64,000 nt of DNA. Origin: Methanolinea sp. GTDB lineage: Archaea > Halobacteriota > Methanomicrobia > Methanomicrobiales > Methanospirillaceae. A program made the position numbers and the translations under genes. The notes under the pieces are model-generated. The model saw nothing but the letters and a program-made list of their open reading frames with translations, was not told the DNA's origin and ran no database searches. The stretch is taken from positions 1 to 64,000 of the forward strand of contig JANIHI010000006.1 of NCBI GenBank assembly GCA_024518585.1, given 5' to 3'. Positions 47,824 to 56,966 of the stretch are shown piece by piece (positions within the stretch are counted from its first letter, which is position 1; the number at the start of each line of letters is the position of its first letter).

Positions 47824-48624
47824 ATGAGAGGAAAAGAAATTCGCCTGGAACGTATCATGGACCGGAACACCGGCAAGACCATCATCGTCCCCATGGACCA
47901 CGGGGTCACAAGCGGGCCGATAGAGGGCTTAATCGACCTTGGACGTGCCGTTGACCTTGTGGCAGAAGGGGGTGCAAACGCCGTGCTCGGCCATATCGGG
48001 CTCTCGCTGCACGGCCACAGGAGGAGCGGGCGGGACATCGGGCTCATCCTCCACCTCTCGGCGAGCACGTCGATCGGTCCGGACCCGAACGAGAAGGTCC
48101 TTGTCAACACCGTGACCAACGCCCTCCGGATGGGGGCCGATGCCGTCTCGATCCACGTGAACATCGGGGCCGACTCCGAGGCACGGATGCTTGCCGACCT
48201 CGGGCGTGTCGCCATTGACTGCATGGAATGGGGAATGCCCCTCCTCGCCATGATGTATCCCCGGGGGAGGAAGATCGAGAACGAGCAGGCAGTCAGTCAC
48301 GTGAGCCTTGCCGCCCGGGTGGCGGCGGAACTGGGGGCCGACATCGTCAAGACAGTCTACACCGGTGACCCGGACAGCTTTCGGGAGGTGACGCGGGGCT
48401 GCCCAGTCCCTGTCGTTGTTGCCGGGGGGAGCAGGACGAGTGACAGGGCCACCCTCGAGCTGATCGAGGGGGCCATGGAAGGAGGTGCTGCCGGGATCTC
48501 CATCGGGAGAAACGCCTTCCAGCACCCGGCACCCGACCGTTTCGTCGCAGCGGCCGCCATGATCGTGCACCACGGGCACTCGGCAGAAGAGGCATACAGG
48601 ACACTCCAGGAGGAGAGGAAATGA
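47824..48624 (+). CDS. 2-amino-3,7-dideoxy-D-threo-hept-6-ulosonate synthase-like (class I FBP-aldolase fold), copy 1
   Basis: [37 protein letters not shown] ... [18 protein letters not shown]; located in shikimate operon. Confidence 0.88.
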   Translation: MRGKEIRLERIMDRNTGKTIIVPMDHGVTSGPIEGLIDLGRAVDLVAEGGANAVLGHIGLSLHGHRRSGRDIGLILHLSASTSIGPDPNEKVLVNTVTNALRMGADAVSIHVNIGADSEARMLADLGRVAIDCMEWGMPLLAMMYPRGRKIENEQAVSHVSLAARVAAELGADIVKTVYTGDPDSFREVTRGCPVPVVVAGGSRTSDRATLELIEGAMEGGAAGISIGRNAFQHPAPDRFVAAAAMIVHHGHSAEEAYRTLQEERK

Positions 48625-49406
48625 TAGGAAAAGAGATCCGCATTGAACGCATCATGGACCGCAACACGGGCCGGTCCGTTATCGTGCCCATGGACCACGG
48701 GTTCACACTGGGCCAGATCGAGGGATTGAAGGACATGACAAAGACGATCTCAGAGGTGAGCGAGGGCGGGGCAAACGCCATCGTGCTCCACAAGGGGATC
48801 GTCAAGAGGGGGCACCGTCGACGGGGGAGGGATATCGGGCTGATTGTCCACCTCTCGGGGAGCACGTCCCTGAACCCTGATCCCAACGATAAGGTCCTTG
48901 TCTGCACGGTCGAGGAGGCAATAGCCCTCGGGGCCGATGCGGTCTCGATCCATATCAATCTCGGGGCCCCCAACGAGTCACGGATGCTGGAGTCGGCAGG
49001 GATGGTCGTCAAGGACTGCAACCGGTGGGGGATACCTCTCCTCGTCATGATCTACCCGCGGGGCAAGGGAGTGGACCCCACCTCACCGGCGACTGTCGGC
49101 CACTGTGTCCGCGTCGCCGAGGAGCTGGGTGCAGACCTGATCAAGACAAACTACACGGGGGACCCGAAGTCTTTCGGTGAGATCTGCTCGGCCTGTTCCG
49201 TCCCGGTCTTCATCGCCGGCGGGGAGAAGGCAGGGGACCTTGAAACGCTCACGGTCATCAGGGACTCGGTCCGGGCGGGCGGTGCTGGTGTGTGCGTGGG
49301 CCGCAACGCCTTCCAGCGGGAGAACACCCGGGCATTCGTCGAGGCCCTCTGCAAGGTCGTCCACGAGGAGATGGACCCCAAAGAGGCGCTCCGGGGGTTG
49401 GGATGA
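48621..49406 (+). CDS. 2-amino-3,7-dideoxy-D-threo-hept-6-ulosonate synthase-like, copy 2
   Basis: [37 protein letters not shown] ... [22 protein letters not shown]; 4-bp overlap with copy 1. Confidence 0.9.
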   Translation: MIGKEIRIERIMDRNTGRSVIVPMDHGFTLGQIEGLKDMTKTISEVSEGGANAIVLHKGIVKRGHRRRGRDIGLIVHLSGSTSLNPDPNDKVLVCTVEEAIALGADAVSIHINLGAPNESRMLESAGMVVKDCNRWGIPLLVMIYPRGKGVDPTSPATVGHCVRVAEELGADLIKTNYTGDPKSFGEICSACSVPVFIAGGEKAGDLETLTVIRDSVRAGGAGVCVGRNAFQRENTRAFVEALCKVVHEEMDPKEALRGLG

Positions 49407-50389
49407 AGGAGTTCTGGGTGGATGCCCGGCCTTTTCGCAAGGAGATCGCGACGGCTGCACTGGAATCGGGGGCTGACACGATCGTTGCAGACTCGTGCCA
49501 GCCGGTAAAAGCGCTCGGGAGGGTGAGGGTCGTTGCCCCCGACGGGGACCTCGTCATGGGCCGGGACGTCTTTGAGGTGCACATCACCGACAAGCGGAGC
49601 GAGGAGGAGGCAGCAGGAAGGGCCCGGCAGGGGTACGTCATCGTCGATGCCGGTGACTGGACGGTCATCCCGCTCGAGAACCTCGTGGCCCAGGCAGACC
49701 GGATCATCGCGCGCGTAACGAACCCCGAAGAAGCCTCGCTTGCCCTCCAGGTCCTGGAAAAGGGAGTGGCAGGGGTCCTCCTCGCGACGGATGATCCCGC
49801 GCTGATCAAGGAGACAGGGGCCCTCATGCACCAGGGCGGGGAGAGGTTTGCGATAGTCCCCTTCAGGATCACGGCTATCCGTCCCGCGGGTATGGGTGAC
49901 CGGGTCTGCGTGGACACCTGCACGCTCCTCTCTGAGGGGGAAGGGCTCCTCGTCGGAAATACCTCGCGTGCCTTTCTCCTTGTCCATGCAGAAACACTCG
50001 AAAACCCGTACGTGGCCCCCCGCCCGTTCCGTGTCAATGCCGGGGCGGTCCATGCCTACGTCCTCTCGGCCGGGGGGAAGACCTCCTACCTTTCGGACCT
50101 TTCCGCGGGCGACAGGGTCCTCGTCGCAGCGAGCGATGGCGCTGCACGCGAGGTGACCGTGGGGCGTGTCAAGATCGAAAAAAGGCCGCTCCTCCTCGTG
50201 GAGGCAGAGGCTGACGGGGTCCCCTGCAGCCTGATCCTCCAGAATGCAGAGACGATACGGCTTGTCGCAGAGGACGGCTCTGCACGGTCCGTCGTTGACC
50301 TCGCACCGGGCGATACCGTGATCGGGTGCCTGAAGGAGGCCGGCAGGCACTTCGGGATGGCCGTGCGGGAGAGTATCGTGGAGAAGTGA
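49403..50389 (+). CDS. aroB': 3-dehydroquinate synthase II
   Basis: [31 protein letters not shown] ... GYVIVDAGDWTVIPLENLVAQ. Confidence 0.93.
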   Translation: MKEFWVDARPFRKEIATAALESGADTIVADSCQPVKALGRVRVVAPDGDLVMGRDVFEVHITDKRSEEEAAGRARQGYVIVDAGDWTVIPLENLVAQADRIIARVTNPEEASLALQVLEKGVAGVLLATDDPALIKETGALMHQGGERFAIVPFRITAIRPAGMGDRVCVDTCTLLSEGEGLLVGNTSRAFLLVHAETLENPYVAPRPFRVNAGAVHAYVLSAGGKTSYLSDLSAGDRVLVAASDGAAREVTVGRVKIEKRPLLLVEAEADGVPCSLILQNAETIRLVAEDGSARSVVDLAPGDTVIGCLKEAGRHFGMAVRESIVEK

Positions 50390-50395
50390 TTCCCC

Positions 50396-51220
50396 TTGAG
50401 GGTCGGAATCATCGGCGGTACCGGCAAGATGGGGACCTTCTTCCGGGCCGTGTTTGAAAAGGCGGGCTGCGAGGTCTGGGTCTCGGGAAGAGAGACTCCC
50501 TGCCGGGCAGAAGACATTGCACAAAACTGCACCGTGGTGATGGTCTCGGTCCCCATCCGGGAGACGGTCGCGGTCATCGAGCGGATAACACCCCTCCTTT
50601 CAGAAGACCAGCTCGTCTGCGATATTACATCCCTGAAGGTGGCACCGGTCAGTGCCATGCTCGCGTCACGGGCAAAGGTGATCGGGCTCCATCCCATGTT
50701 CGGCCCGACGGTCAAGGATCTTGCCGGGCAGACGATCATTGCAACCCCCGCCCGGTGCGACAGGGAGACGCAGGAAGAGATCCTCGGGGTATTCCGCTCG
50801 CAGGGAGCCCGCATTACCATCACGACCCCGGAGGACCACGACCGGGTCATGGCAGTCGTCCAGGGGCTCACCCACTATGTCACCCTCGGGGTCGCCGAGA
50901 CCATGCGGAGGCTCGGGCTCACTCCCCGCGAGACGCTGGACTTCATGAGCCCCATCTACCAGATCGAGATGTGCCTCGTGGGCCGCCTCCTCTCCCAGGA
51001 CCCCTCCCTCTACGCCGATATCCTCCAGCTCAATCCGCACGTCCCCCCCGTACTGGCCGCGTGCGAGGACTCGTTCGCTACCCTCAGGCAGGCCATCGAG
51101 GGGGGAGATCCGGGTAGCTTCGTGGAGATTTTCCGGGACAATACCCGGAATTTCGGCGACTACTGCGAGAGGGCCGCAACAGAATCTGACATGCTGATCG
51201 CTGCGATGGTGGGGAAATGA
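50396..51220 (+). CDS. tyrA: Prephenate dehydrogenase (TTG start)
   Basis: MRVGIIGGTGKMGTFFRAVFEKAGCEVWVSGR; GLHPMFGPTVKDLAGQTIIATP. Confidence 0.92.
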   Translation: MRVGIIGGTGKMGTFFRAVFEKAGCEVWVSGRETPCRAEDIAQNCTVVMVSVPIRETVAVIERITPLLSEDQLVCDITSLKVAPVSAMLASRAKVIGLHPMFGPTVKDLAGQTIIATPARCDRETQEEILGVFRSQGARITITTPEDHDRVMAVVQGLTHYVTLGVAETMRRLGLTPRETLDFMSPIYQIEMCLVGRLLSQDPSLYADILQLNPHVPPVLAACEDSFATLRQAIEGGDPGSFVEIFRDNTRNFGDYCERAATESDMLIAAMVGK

Positions 51221-52017
51221 GAGTATTTTCCCTCGGTCCCGAGGGCACTTTCAGCCACGAGCTGGGCTGGAGGTTGTTTGGTGATGCCGTCACTCTGGTT
51301 CCCACGATACGACGTATCTTTGAGGCCGTGGAGAGGGGAGAGGGGAACGGGCTCATACCGCTCGAGAACAGCGAAGCAGGGGGTGTCGGTGCCTCCCTGG
51401 ACGGTCTCCTTTCCCACGACGTCTGGATTACCGGCGAGGCCACCATGCCCATCCACCATTACCTCGTCTCCCTCGTCCCCCTCGAAGAAGCTGACGTCCT
51501 CTACGTCCATCCCCAGACCCACGAGCAGTGCAGCGATCTCATCGACTCCCTCGAGGTCCCGGTTGTCCACACATCGAGCAACGCCCAGAGTGCCCGGGAG
51601 CTCCTGAAGTCCGGGAAGGGCGCCGCAATCGTCTCCCTCCTGACTGCCCGCCTCTGCCACCTCCCCGTCAGGAGGTCCTGCGTGGAGAACAACCCCCAGA
51701 ACGTGACGCGGTTCGTGACGATCTCGTGCCACCCCTATAGCGGTCCCGACGCGGTCAAGGGGAGTATCATCATCGACCCGCGCGAGGACAGGGCAGGTCT
51801 CCTGCATGACATCCTGGGAGTTTTCTCACGGCGTAAGATCAACCTCACCCGGATCGAGTCCCGGCCGTCCAAGAGGGGCATGGGGTCCTACGTCTTCTTC
51901 CTGGACTACGAGTACTCGGGAGAGGACACCCGCTCCGTCCTCGGCGAGCTCGGGAAGATGACCTCTTTCCGGGATCTCGGGATTTACCCCGTGCTGGAGG
52001 TCCCCGAATGGAAGTGA
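51217..52017 (+). CDS. pheA: Prephenate dehydratase with C-terminal ACT domain
   Basis: FSLGPEGTFSHELGWRLFG; GLIPLENSEAGGV; NVTRFVTIS; ACT-like RAGLLHDILGVFSRRKINLTRIESRPSKRGMGSYVFFLDYE. Confidence 0.94.
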   Translation: MRVFSLGPEGTFSHELGWRLFGDAVTLVPTIRRIFEAVERGEGNGLIPLENSEAGGVGASLDGLLSHDVWITGEATMPIHHYLVSLVPLEEADVLYVHPQTHEQCSDLIDSLEVPVVHTSSNAQSARELLKSGKGAAIVSLLTARLCHLPVRRSCVENNPQNVTRFVTISCHPYSGPDAVKGSIIIDPREDRAGLLHDILGVFSRRKINLTRIESRPSKRGMGSYVFFLDYEYSGEDTRSVLGELGKMTSFRDLGIYPVLEVPEWK

Positions 52018-53276
52018 CCCTCCGGAGGGCAGGGCCGGTGGACTGCACGTTCACTGCACCACCTTCCAAGAGCTTCACGCACCGTGCCCTCGTTGCAGCC
52101 TCGCTGGCAGAGGGGACCTCGACCCTGGTCGACCCCCTGGAGTCGGACGATACCGCGGTCACCCGTCGCTCGCTCTCCTCCCTTGGGGCAGTCATCGGGA
52201 GAACCAAAGGGGGATACGTGGTCAGGGGCACGGGGGGTGTCCTCACCTGCGCAGGGGGGACCGTCATCGACGTCGGTGACTCGGGGACGAGCATGAGGCT
52301 GCTTGCTTCCATCGCCCTGCTCTGCGGAAAACCTGTCGTTCTGACAGGTTCAGCCCGGATGAAGGAGAGACCAATCGGTCCCCTTGTCCATGCCCTCCGG
52401 GCGCTCGGCGGGACGGTGACGTACCGGGAGTCAGAGGGTTTCCCACCCATCGTGGTCAGCGGGGGACTGGCAGGGGGAGAGACGACCATCGATGCACAGG
52501 TAAGCAGCCAGTTCGTCTCCTCCATCCTCCTGGCCTCTCCGTATGCGAAGGAGGATGTCAGCATCAGCGTCCTTTGGAAAGTTGCGTCCCCCTCCTACAT
52601 CGACATCACCCTTGCCGTGATGGATGAGTTTGGTGTCCCCGTCACGAGGGAGGGATACAGGCACTTTACAGTTCCTGCCGGTCGCCGGTACCGCGCGAAA
52701 CGGTACGCTATCGAGGGGGACTACTCGTCTGCCTCGTACTTCTTTGCCCTCGCCGCCCTCTGCCGCGGGAGGGTGAGGGTCAAAAACCTCAACCCGGATT
52801 CGTGCCAGGGCGACCGTGCATTCCTCGGCTACCTCCGGGAGATGGGGTGCGGGGTGCGGACCGGGGCAGACTGCGTGGAAGTCTCGTGCGAGGGGGACCT
52901 GCGGGGAATTGAGGCTGACATGTCTTCTTCTCCGGATACCGTCCAGACACTCTGCATGGTCGCAGCCCGGGCAGAAGGCCCCACGCGGATAACCGGCGTC
53001 GGCCACCTCCGGTTCAAGGAGAGTGACAGGTTACGTGAGACTGCCCGCCTCCTCTCGGTCCTTGGGGGAGATGCTCACGTCGCGGGAGACGAGATCCTCA
53101 TCAATCCCTGCCCGCTCCATGGGGGGACGATCGACCCGGGAAATGATCACCGCACGGCGATGAGTTTTGCCGTCCTGGGACTGGCGATGGGAAATGTAAA
53201 GATACAACACGCGGAATGTGTCAGTAAATCGTTCCCGGGGTTCTGGGAACAGCTCGCGTGCCAGGGGCTCGTATGA
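52008..53276 (+). CDS. aroA: 3-phosphoshikimate 1-carboxyvinyltransferase
   Basis: PPSKSFTHRALVAASLAEGTS; IDVGDSGTSMRLL; KESDRLRETARLLSVLGG. Confidence 0.96.
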   Translation: MEVTLRRAGPVDCTFTAPPSKSFTHRALVAASLAEGTSTLVDPLESDDTAVTRRSLSSLGAVIGRTKGGYVVRGTGGVLTCAGGTVIDVGDSGTSMRLLASIALLCGKPVVLTGSARMKERPIGPLVHALRALGGTVTYRESEGFPPIVVSGGLAGGETTIDAQVSSQFVSSILLASPYAKEDVSISVLWKVASPSYIDITLAVMDEFGVPVTREGYRHFTVPAGRRYRAKRYAIEGDYSSASYFFALAALCRGRVRVKNLNPDSCQGDRAFLGYLREMGCGVRTGADCVEVSCEGDLRGIEADMSSSPDTVQTLCMVAARAEGPTRITGVGHLRFKESDRLRETARLLSVLGGDAHVAGDEILINPCPLHGGTIDPGNDHRTAMSFAVLGLAMGNVKIQHAECVSKSFPGFWEQLACQGLV

Positions 53277-54658
53277 AGGTTGTACTGACAGGTTTTCGGG
53301 GGACCGGCAAGACTGCAACCGGCCGGATCCTCGCCCGTCTCGGGGGGGTCCCGTTTTACGACACGGACGCAATGGTCGAGGAGCAGGCAAAGGCGTCGAT
53401 CCGGGAGATATTTTCCGTGGAAGGGGAGGAAGGGTTCCGCAAACGGGAGAGTGAGGTGATCGCGAACCTCCCCGAAGGTCCATGTGTCATTGCGACGGGT
53501 GGCGGGGCCGTCCTCCTGCCCGAGAACGTGGAGACCCTGCGGAGGGGACGGACAGTCTTCCTCCTCCAGGCCGATCCCCTGACGATCGAGAAGCGCATCC
53601 AGGACTCGACACGCCCGCCCCTGACACCCATGGGCCTGCGGGCCGAAATCCGGCACCTCCTCGCCCTCCGCAGGGATTCCTACCTGAGTGCTGCCGACGT
53701 GTGCGTGGATACGAGTGCACGGAGTGCCAACGAGGTCGCGATTCACATCAAGCGAATCCTGACCGAGGGCACTGTGCCGGCGGGGGAGGTCCGGAAGGCT
53801 TCCCGCGCGATCATGCTGTCGGGAATTCCAAAAGAAGAGGCCCTTGAGCTTGCCGGGAAGGCAGAGACATTCGAAGAGAACCCGCTCCTCCGCTTCTTTG
53901 GGATCGCGGGCTACCCCAGCCTCCACAGCCGGAGTCCCCCCCTCTTCCAGGGCCTCTTCTCCTACTTTGGGATCAACGCCTTCTACATCCGCTTCCACGA
54001 CCCTTCCCTCTCCCGCATCCTCGCGCTTGCGCGGGACCTCGACGCCCGGGGACTCTCTGTCACGATCCCCTTCAAGCAGGAGATCCTCTCGACCCTTGAC
54101 TACCAGGACCCCCACATGTCTGCGATCGGGGCATGTAACACGGTCCTGTTCTGCGGCGGGAAGTCGTATGGGTACAACACCGACTGGGTGGGAGTCAGGG
54201 AACCACTCGGGCACGCGAAGGGGAAAAGCGCCGTTGTCCTCGGTGCCGGTGGTGCTGCTGCAGCCGCCGCTTACGCGCTCCTCTCGCTGGACATGGACGT
54301 TACTGTCCTGAACAGGACCGTCGAGAAGGCAGAAACACTCGCGGGCCGGTTCGGGTGCGCATTCGGAAAGCTGGCGGATATCGACAGGATCCGGCCAGAG
54401 GTTGTCGTGAATGCGACATCGGTGGGAATGGAGCCAGACCAGGGCAGTCCGCTCACCCGCGACCAGCTCACACCGGGCATGACGATCTTTGACCTCGTGT
54501 ACACGCCGCCGGAGACCCCCCTAATCAGGATGGCGCGGCGCGCGGGGTGCACCGTGATCACAGGCAAGGAGATGTTCATCCGCCAGGCACGGGCCCAGTT
54601 CCGGCACTTCACAGGAATCGATGCTCCCCTCCACATGGTCAGGGAGATGGTGGGGTGA
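53273..54658 (+). CDS. Fused shikimate kinase (P-loop AroK type) - shikimate dehydrogenase (AroE)
   Basis: N-term [38 protein letters not shown] ... [18 protein letters not shown]-term [35 protein letters not shown] ... [19 protein letters not shown] ... [15 protein letters not shown]. Confidence 0.95.
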   Translation: MKVVLTGFRGTGKTATGRILARLGGVPFYDTDAMVEEQAKASIREIFSVEGEEGFRKRESEVIANLPEGPCVIATGGGAVLLPENVETLRRGRTVFLLQADPLTIEKRIQDSTRPPLTPMGLRAEIRHLLALRRDSYLSAADVCVDTSARSANEVAIHIKRILTEGTVPAGEVRKASRAIMLSGIPKEEALELAGKAETFEENPLLRFFGIAGYPSLHSRSPPLFQGLFSYFGINAFYIRFHDPSLSRILALARDLDARGLSVTIPFKQEILSTLDYQDPHMSAIGACNTVLFCGGKSYGYNTDWVGVREPLGHAKGKSAVVLGAGGAAAAAAYALLSLDMDVTVLNRTVEKAETLAGRFGCAFGKLADIDRIRPEVVVNATSVGMEPDQGSPLTRDQLTPGMTIFDLVYTPPETPLIRMARRAGCTVITGKEMFIRQARAQFRHFTGIDAPLHMVREMVG

Positions 54659-55680
54659 ACACGTTTGGAAAAAACTTCCGGGTGACCACGTTCGGGGAGA
54701 GTCACGGCCCTGCCCTCGGCGCGGTCATCGACGGGTGCCCGCCCGGTATTGAACTCTCGGAAGGGGATATCGATCCCCTCCTGCGAAGGAGGCGGCCGGG
54801 AGAGCATCCCCTCTCCTCGCAGCGCAAGGAAGAGGACCGGGTCGAGATACTGTCCGGGGTCTTCAAGGGAAGGACGACGGGGACACCCATTGCCCTCCTC
54901 GTCAGGAACGTGGATGCCCGTTCCTCTGACTACGATGCAATCGCGGACGTTTTCCGGCCTGGTCACGCGGACTATACCTACCATGCAAAGTACGGGATCC
55001 GCGACTACCGTGGAGGGGGGCGGAGCTCGGGGCGGGAGACCGTCTCGCGGGTCGCCGCAGGGGCCGTTGCCCTGAAGATCCTGGGCCAACGGGGCATCTC
55101 CATCCGGAGCAGGGTCGCCGAGGTCCACGGCGCATCCACGCCGGAAGGTATAGGGAGGGAGATTGCACAGGCCGCCCTTGCGAACGACTCCGTGGGTGGT
55201 ATCCTGGAACTGGTCGCAAACGGGTGTCCCCCCGGTCTTGGTGATCCTGTCTTTGGGAAACTTGACGCCCTCATCGCGATGGCCATGATGAGTATCGGGG
55301 CAGTCAAGGGGGTGGAGATAGGGGACGGCTTTGCCGCAGCCCGGCTGAGGGGCAGCGAGCACAACGACCAGATGGACAGCACCGGTTTTCTCTCGAACCA
55401 TGCCGGCGGCATCCTGGGCGGGATCAGCACCGGCGCAGACATCATTGTCCGCATCGCCGTCAAGCCGACCCCCACGATCTCACGCGAGCAGAAGACGATC
55501 GACTGCCAGGGGAGGGAACGCGTCATCTCGGTATCGGGTCGCCACGACGTGTGTATCGTCCCGCGGATCGGCCCGGTCGCTGAGGCAATGCTTGCCCTCG
55601 TGCTCGTGGACGCCCTCCTCGAACAGGAAAAAATCAGGGCCTGGCTTCCCGGCCATGAGAATAACATCTATCCCGGATAG
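54655..55680 (+). CDS. aroC: Chorismate synthase (GTG start)
   Basis: [74 protein letters not shown]. Confidence 0.96.
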   Translation: MNTFGKNFRVTTFGESHGPALGAVIDGCPPGIELSEGDIDPLLRRRRPGEHPLSSQRKEEDRVEILSGVFKGRTTGTPIALLVRNVDARSSDYDAIADVFRPGHADYTYHAKYGIRDYRGGGRSSGRETVSRVAAGAVALKILGQRGISIRSRVAEVHGASTPEGIGREIAQAALANDSVGGILELVANGCPPGLGDPVFGKLDALIAMAMMSIGAVKGVEIGDGFAAARLRGSEHNDQMDSTGFLSNHAGGILGGISTGADIIVRIAVKPTPTISREQKTIDCQGRERVISVSGRHDVCIVPRIGPVAEAMLALVLVDALLEQEKIRAWLPGHENNIYPG

Positions 55681-55727
55681 GGGAAGATAGAGAGGAGAAG
55701 ATCCCGCCGGGGAGTCAATCCCCGGCA

Positions 55728-56195
55728 ATGGCCAACAGGGAGGTGGATCCCATCGTGAAAGAGTCCTGTGAAAGACGATTGTTCTCCAAGAAATACGCGC
55801 TGGTCATTGCATGTGCCACAACCCTTGTTTGCTTTGCCCTCGGTGCCGGGTGCCTCTCCGTGCTCACCCAGACCGGGGGAGAGGGTGGGCCCGGTGCCGG
55901 GGATTCTTCCGCGCTCCGGGCGACCCTCATAAACCAGGATGCAGACTGGGGTTTTTCCCGGGGATGTACCTGGGAGACGACATTCCAGGTCTATAACCCC
56001 GGTTCTGCAGAGGAAAAGAACGTGTACCTGCACGTGGAACTCCTGAACGCGGGGACAGGCGCTGTCCGCGACACAAAGGAGCTCTTCTTGGGCACCGTTG
56101 GTCCCGGTGAGCAGAGGGTGGTGACAATCGAGCTCGATGGGGAATGCCTGAGGGACTATACCGTCCGGGCCATACCCCTCACCCGTGCCACGTGA
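55728..56195 (+). CDS. Predicted membrane-anchored/lipoprotein-like secreted protein, uncharacterised
   Basis: KKYALVIACATTLVCFALGAGCLSVL + beta-rich domain. Confidence 0.7.
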   Translation: MANREVDPIVKESCERRLFSKKYALVIACATTLVCFALGAGCLSVLTQTGGEGGPGAGDSSALRATLINQDADWGFSRGCTWETTFQVYNPGSAEEKNVYLHVELLNAGTGAVRDTKELFLGTVGPGEQRVVTIELDGECLRDYTVRAIPLTRAT

Positions 56196-56244
56196 GGGTT
56201 TCGCCTCCTTTTTTTTTTCACCCGGTCACTCCGGGCAAGGCGCG

Positions 56245-56907
56245 TCAGGCGTCCACCCGGGTGGCGATGACATCTTCCCCGGCGAGTACGCCGAGGACGT
56301 CCCGGGCCACCCTGACGTGGACCTGCCCCTCTGCGGTGGGGTGCCCGGCATGGCAGAAGAGGAACGATGAACCAAAGAGGGGGAGGATCATCCGGGCGAA
56401 GGAAAAACGGGATCCCATGATGCTCGTGATCACCGGTTTTTTGGCATGCAGGGTGAACGAGAGGAGGGAGAGGACATCGTCCCCCGACTGGGGGGAGACA
56501 ACGATCTTGGGGATGTCTCCAAAAGAGGCAAGGTCGGTGAGCAGGGCGGCAAGGGAAGAAGGGTCCGGCATCGAGGGTGTGTGGTAGGACGCAATGATGG
56601 TCTTTTTCCCGTCCCGCACGGCATTCCCAAGGGCCCGGAACCTCCCCTCGATGTCGACGTAAGTGGCATAGGGGAGGAAGGCCTGGAGCCTTTCCCACCA
56701 CTCGCCCGGGGAACCGGAAAACCGCCCCCCCTCATCCCTGCTGCGGAGCGTGAGGATGAGGGGGATATCCAGGGACTCAAGCGCTGCCAGGGCATCATTT
56801 TCCGCAAGACTGTCAGCAAGGTCCAGGCGCAGCTCGATGATGTCGGCTCCGCTTTCGCGGGCAGCCGGGATGAGCCGCGTGTCCGGGACCGAGGCCACGA
56901 ACTGCAT
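56245..56907 (-). CDS. aroD: 3-dehydroquinate dehydratase type I
   Basis: GADIIELRLDLADSL; KKTIIASYHTPSMPD; PVITSIMGSRFSFARMILPLFGSSFLFCH. Confidence 0.9.
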   Translation of the reverse strand: MQFVASVPDTRLIPAARESGADIIELRLDLADSLAENDALAALESLDIPLILTLRSRDEGGRFSGSPGEWWERLQAFLPYATYVDIEGRFRALGNAVRDGKKTIIASYHTPSMPDPSSLAALLTDLASFGDIPKIVVSPQSGDDVLSLLSFTLHAKKPVITSIMGSRFSFARMILPLFGSSFLFCHAGHPTAEGQVHVRVARDVLGVLAGEDVIATRVDA

Positions 56908-56966
56908 ATCCAGGGATCTATGGCAGGGAAGGAGACTTTAACCTGCCCCATGCCGATTTTTGAGGG

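Noticed and set aside
47584-47901. 105-aa minus-strand ORF across the aromatic operon leader
   Set aside because: Overlaps the start of the first structural gene antisense, basic low-complexity composition, no recognisable family; the plus-strand leader interpretation fits better.
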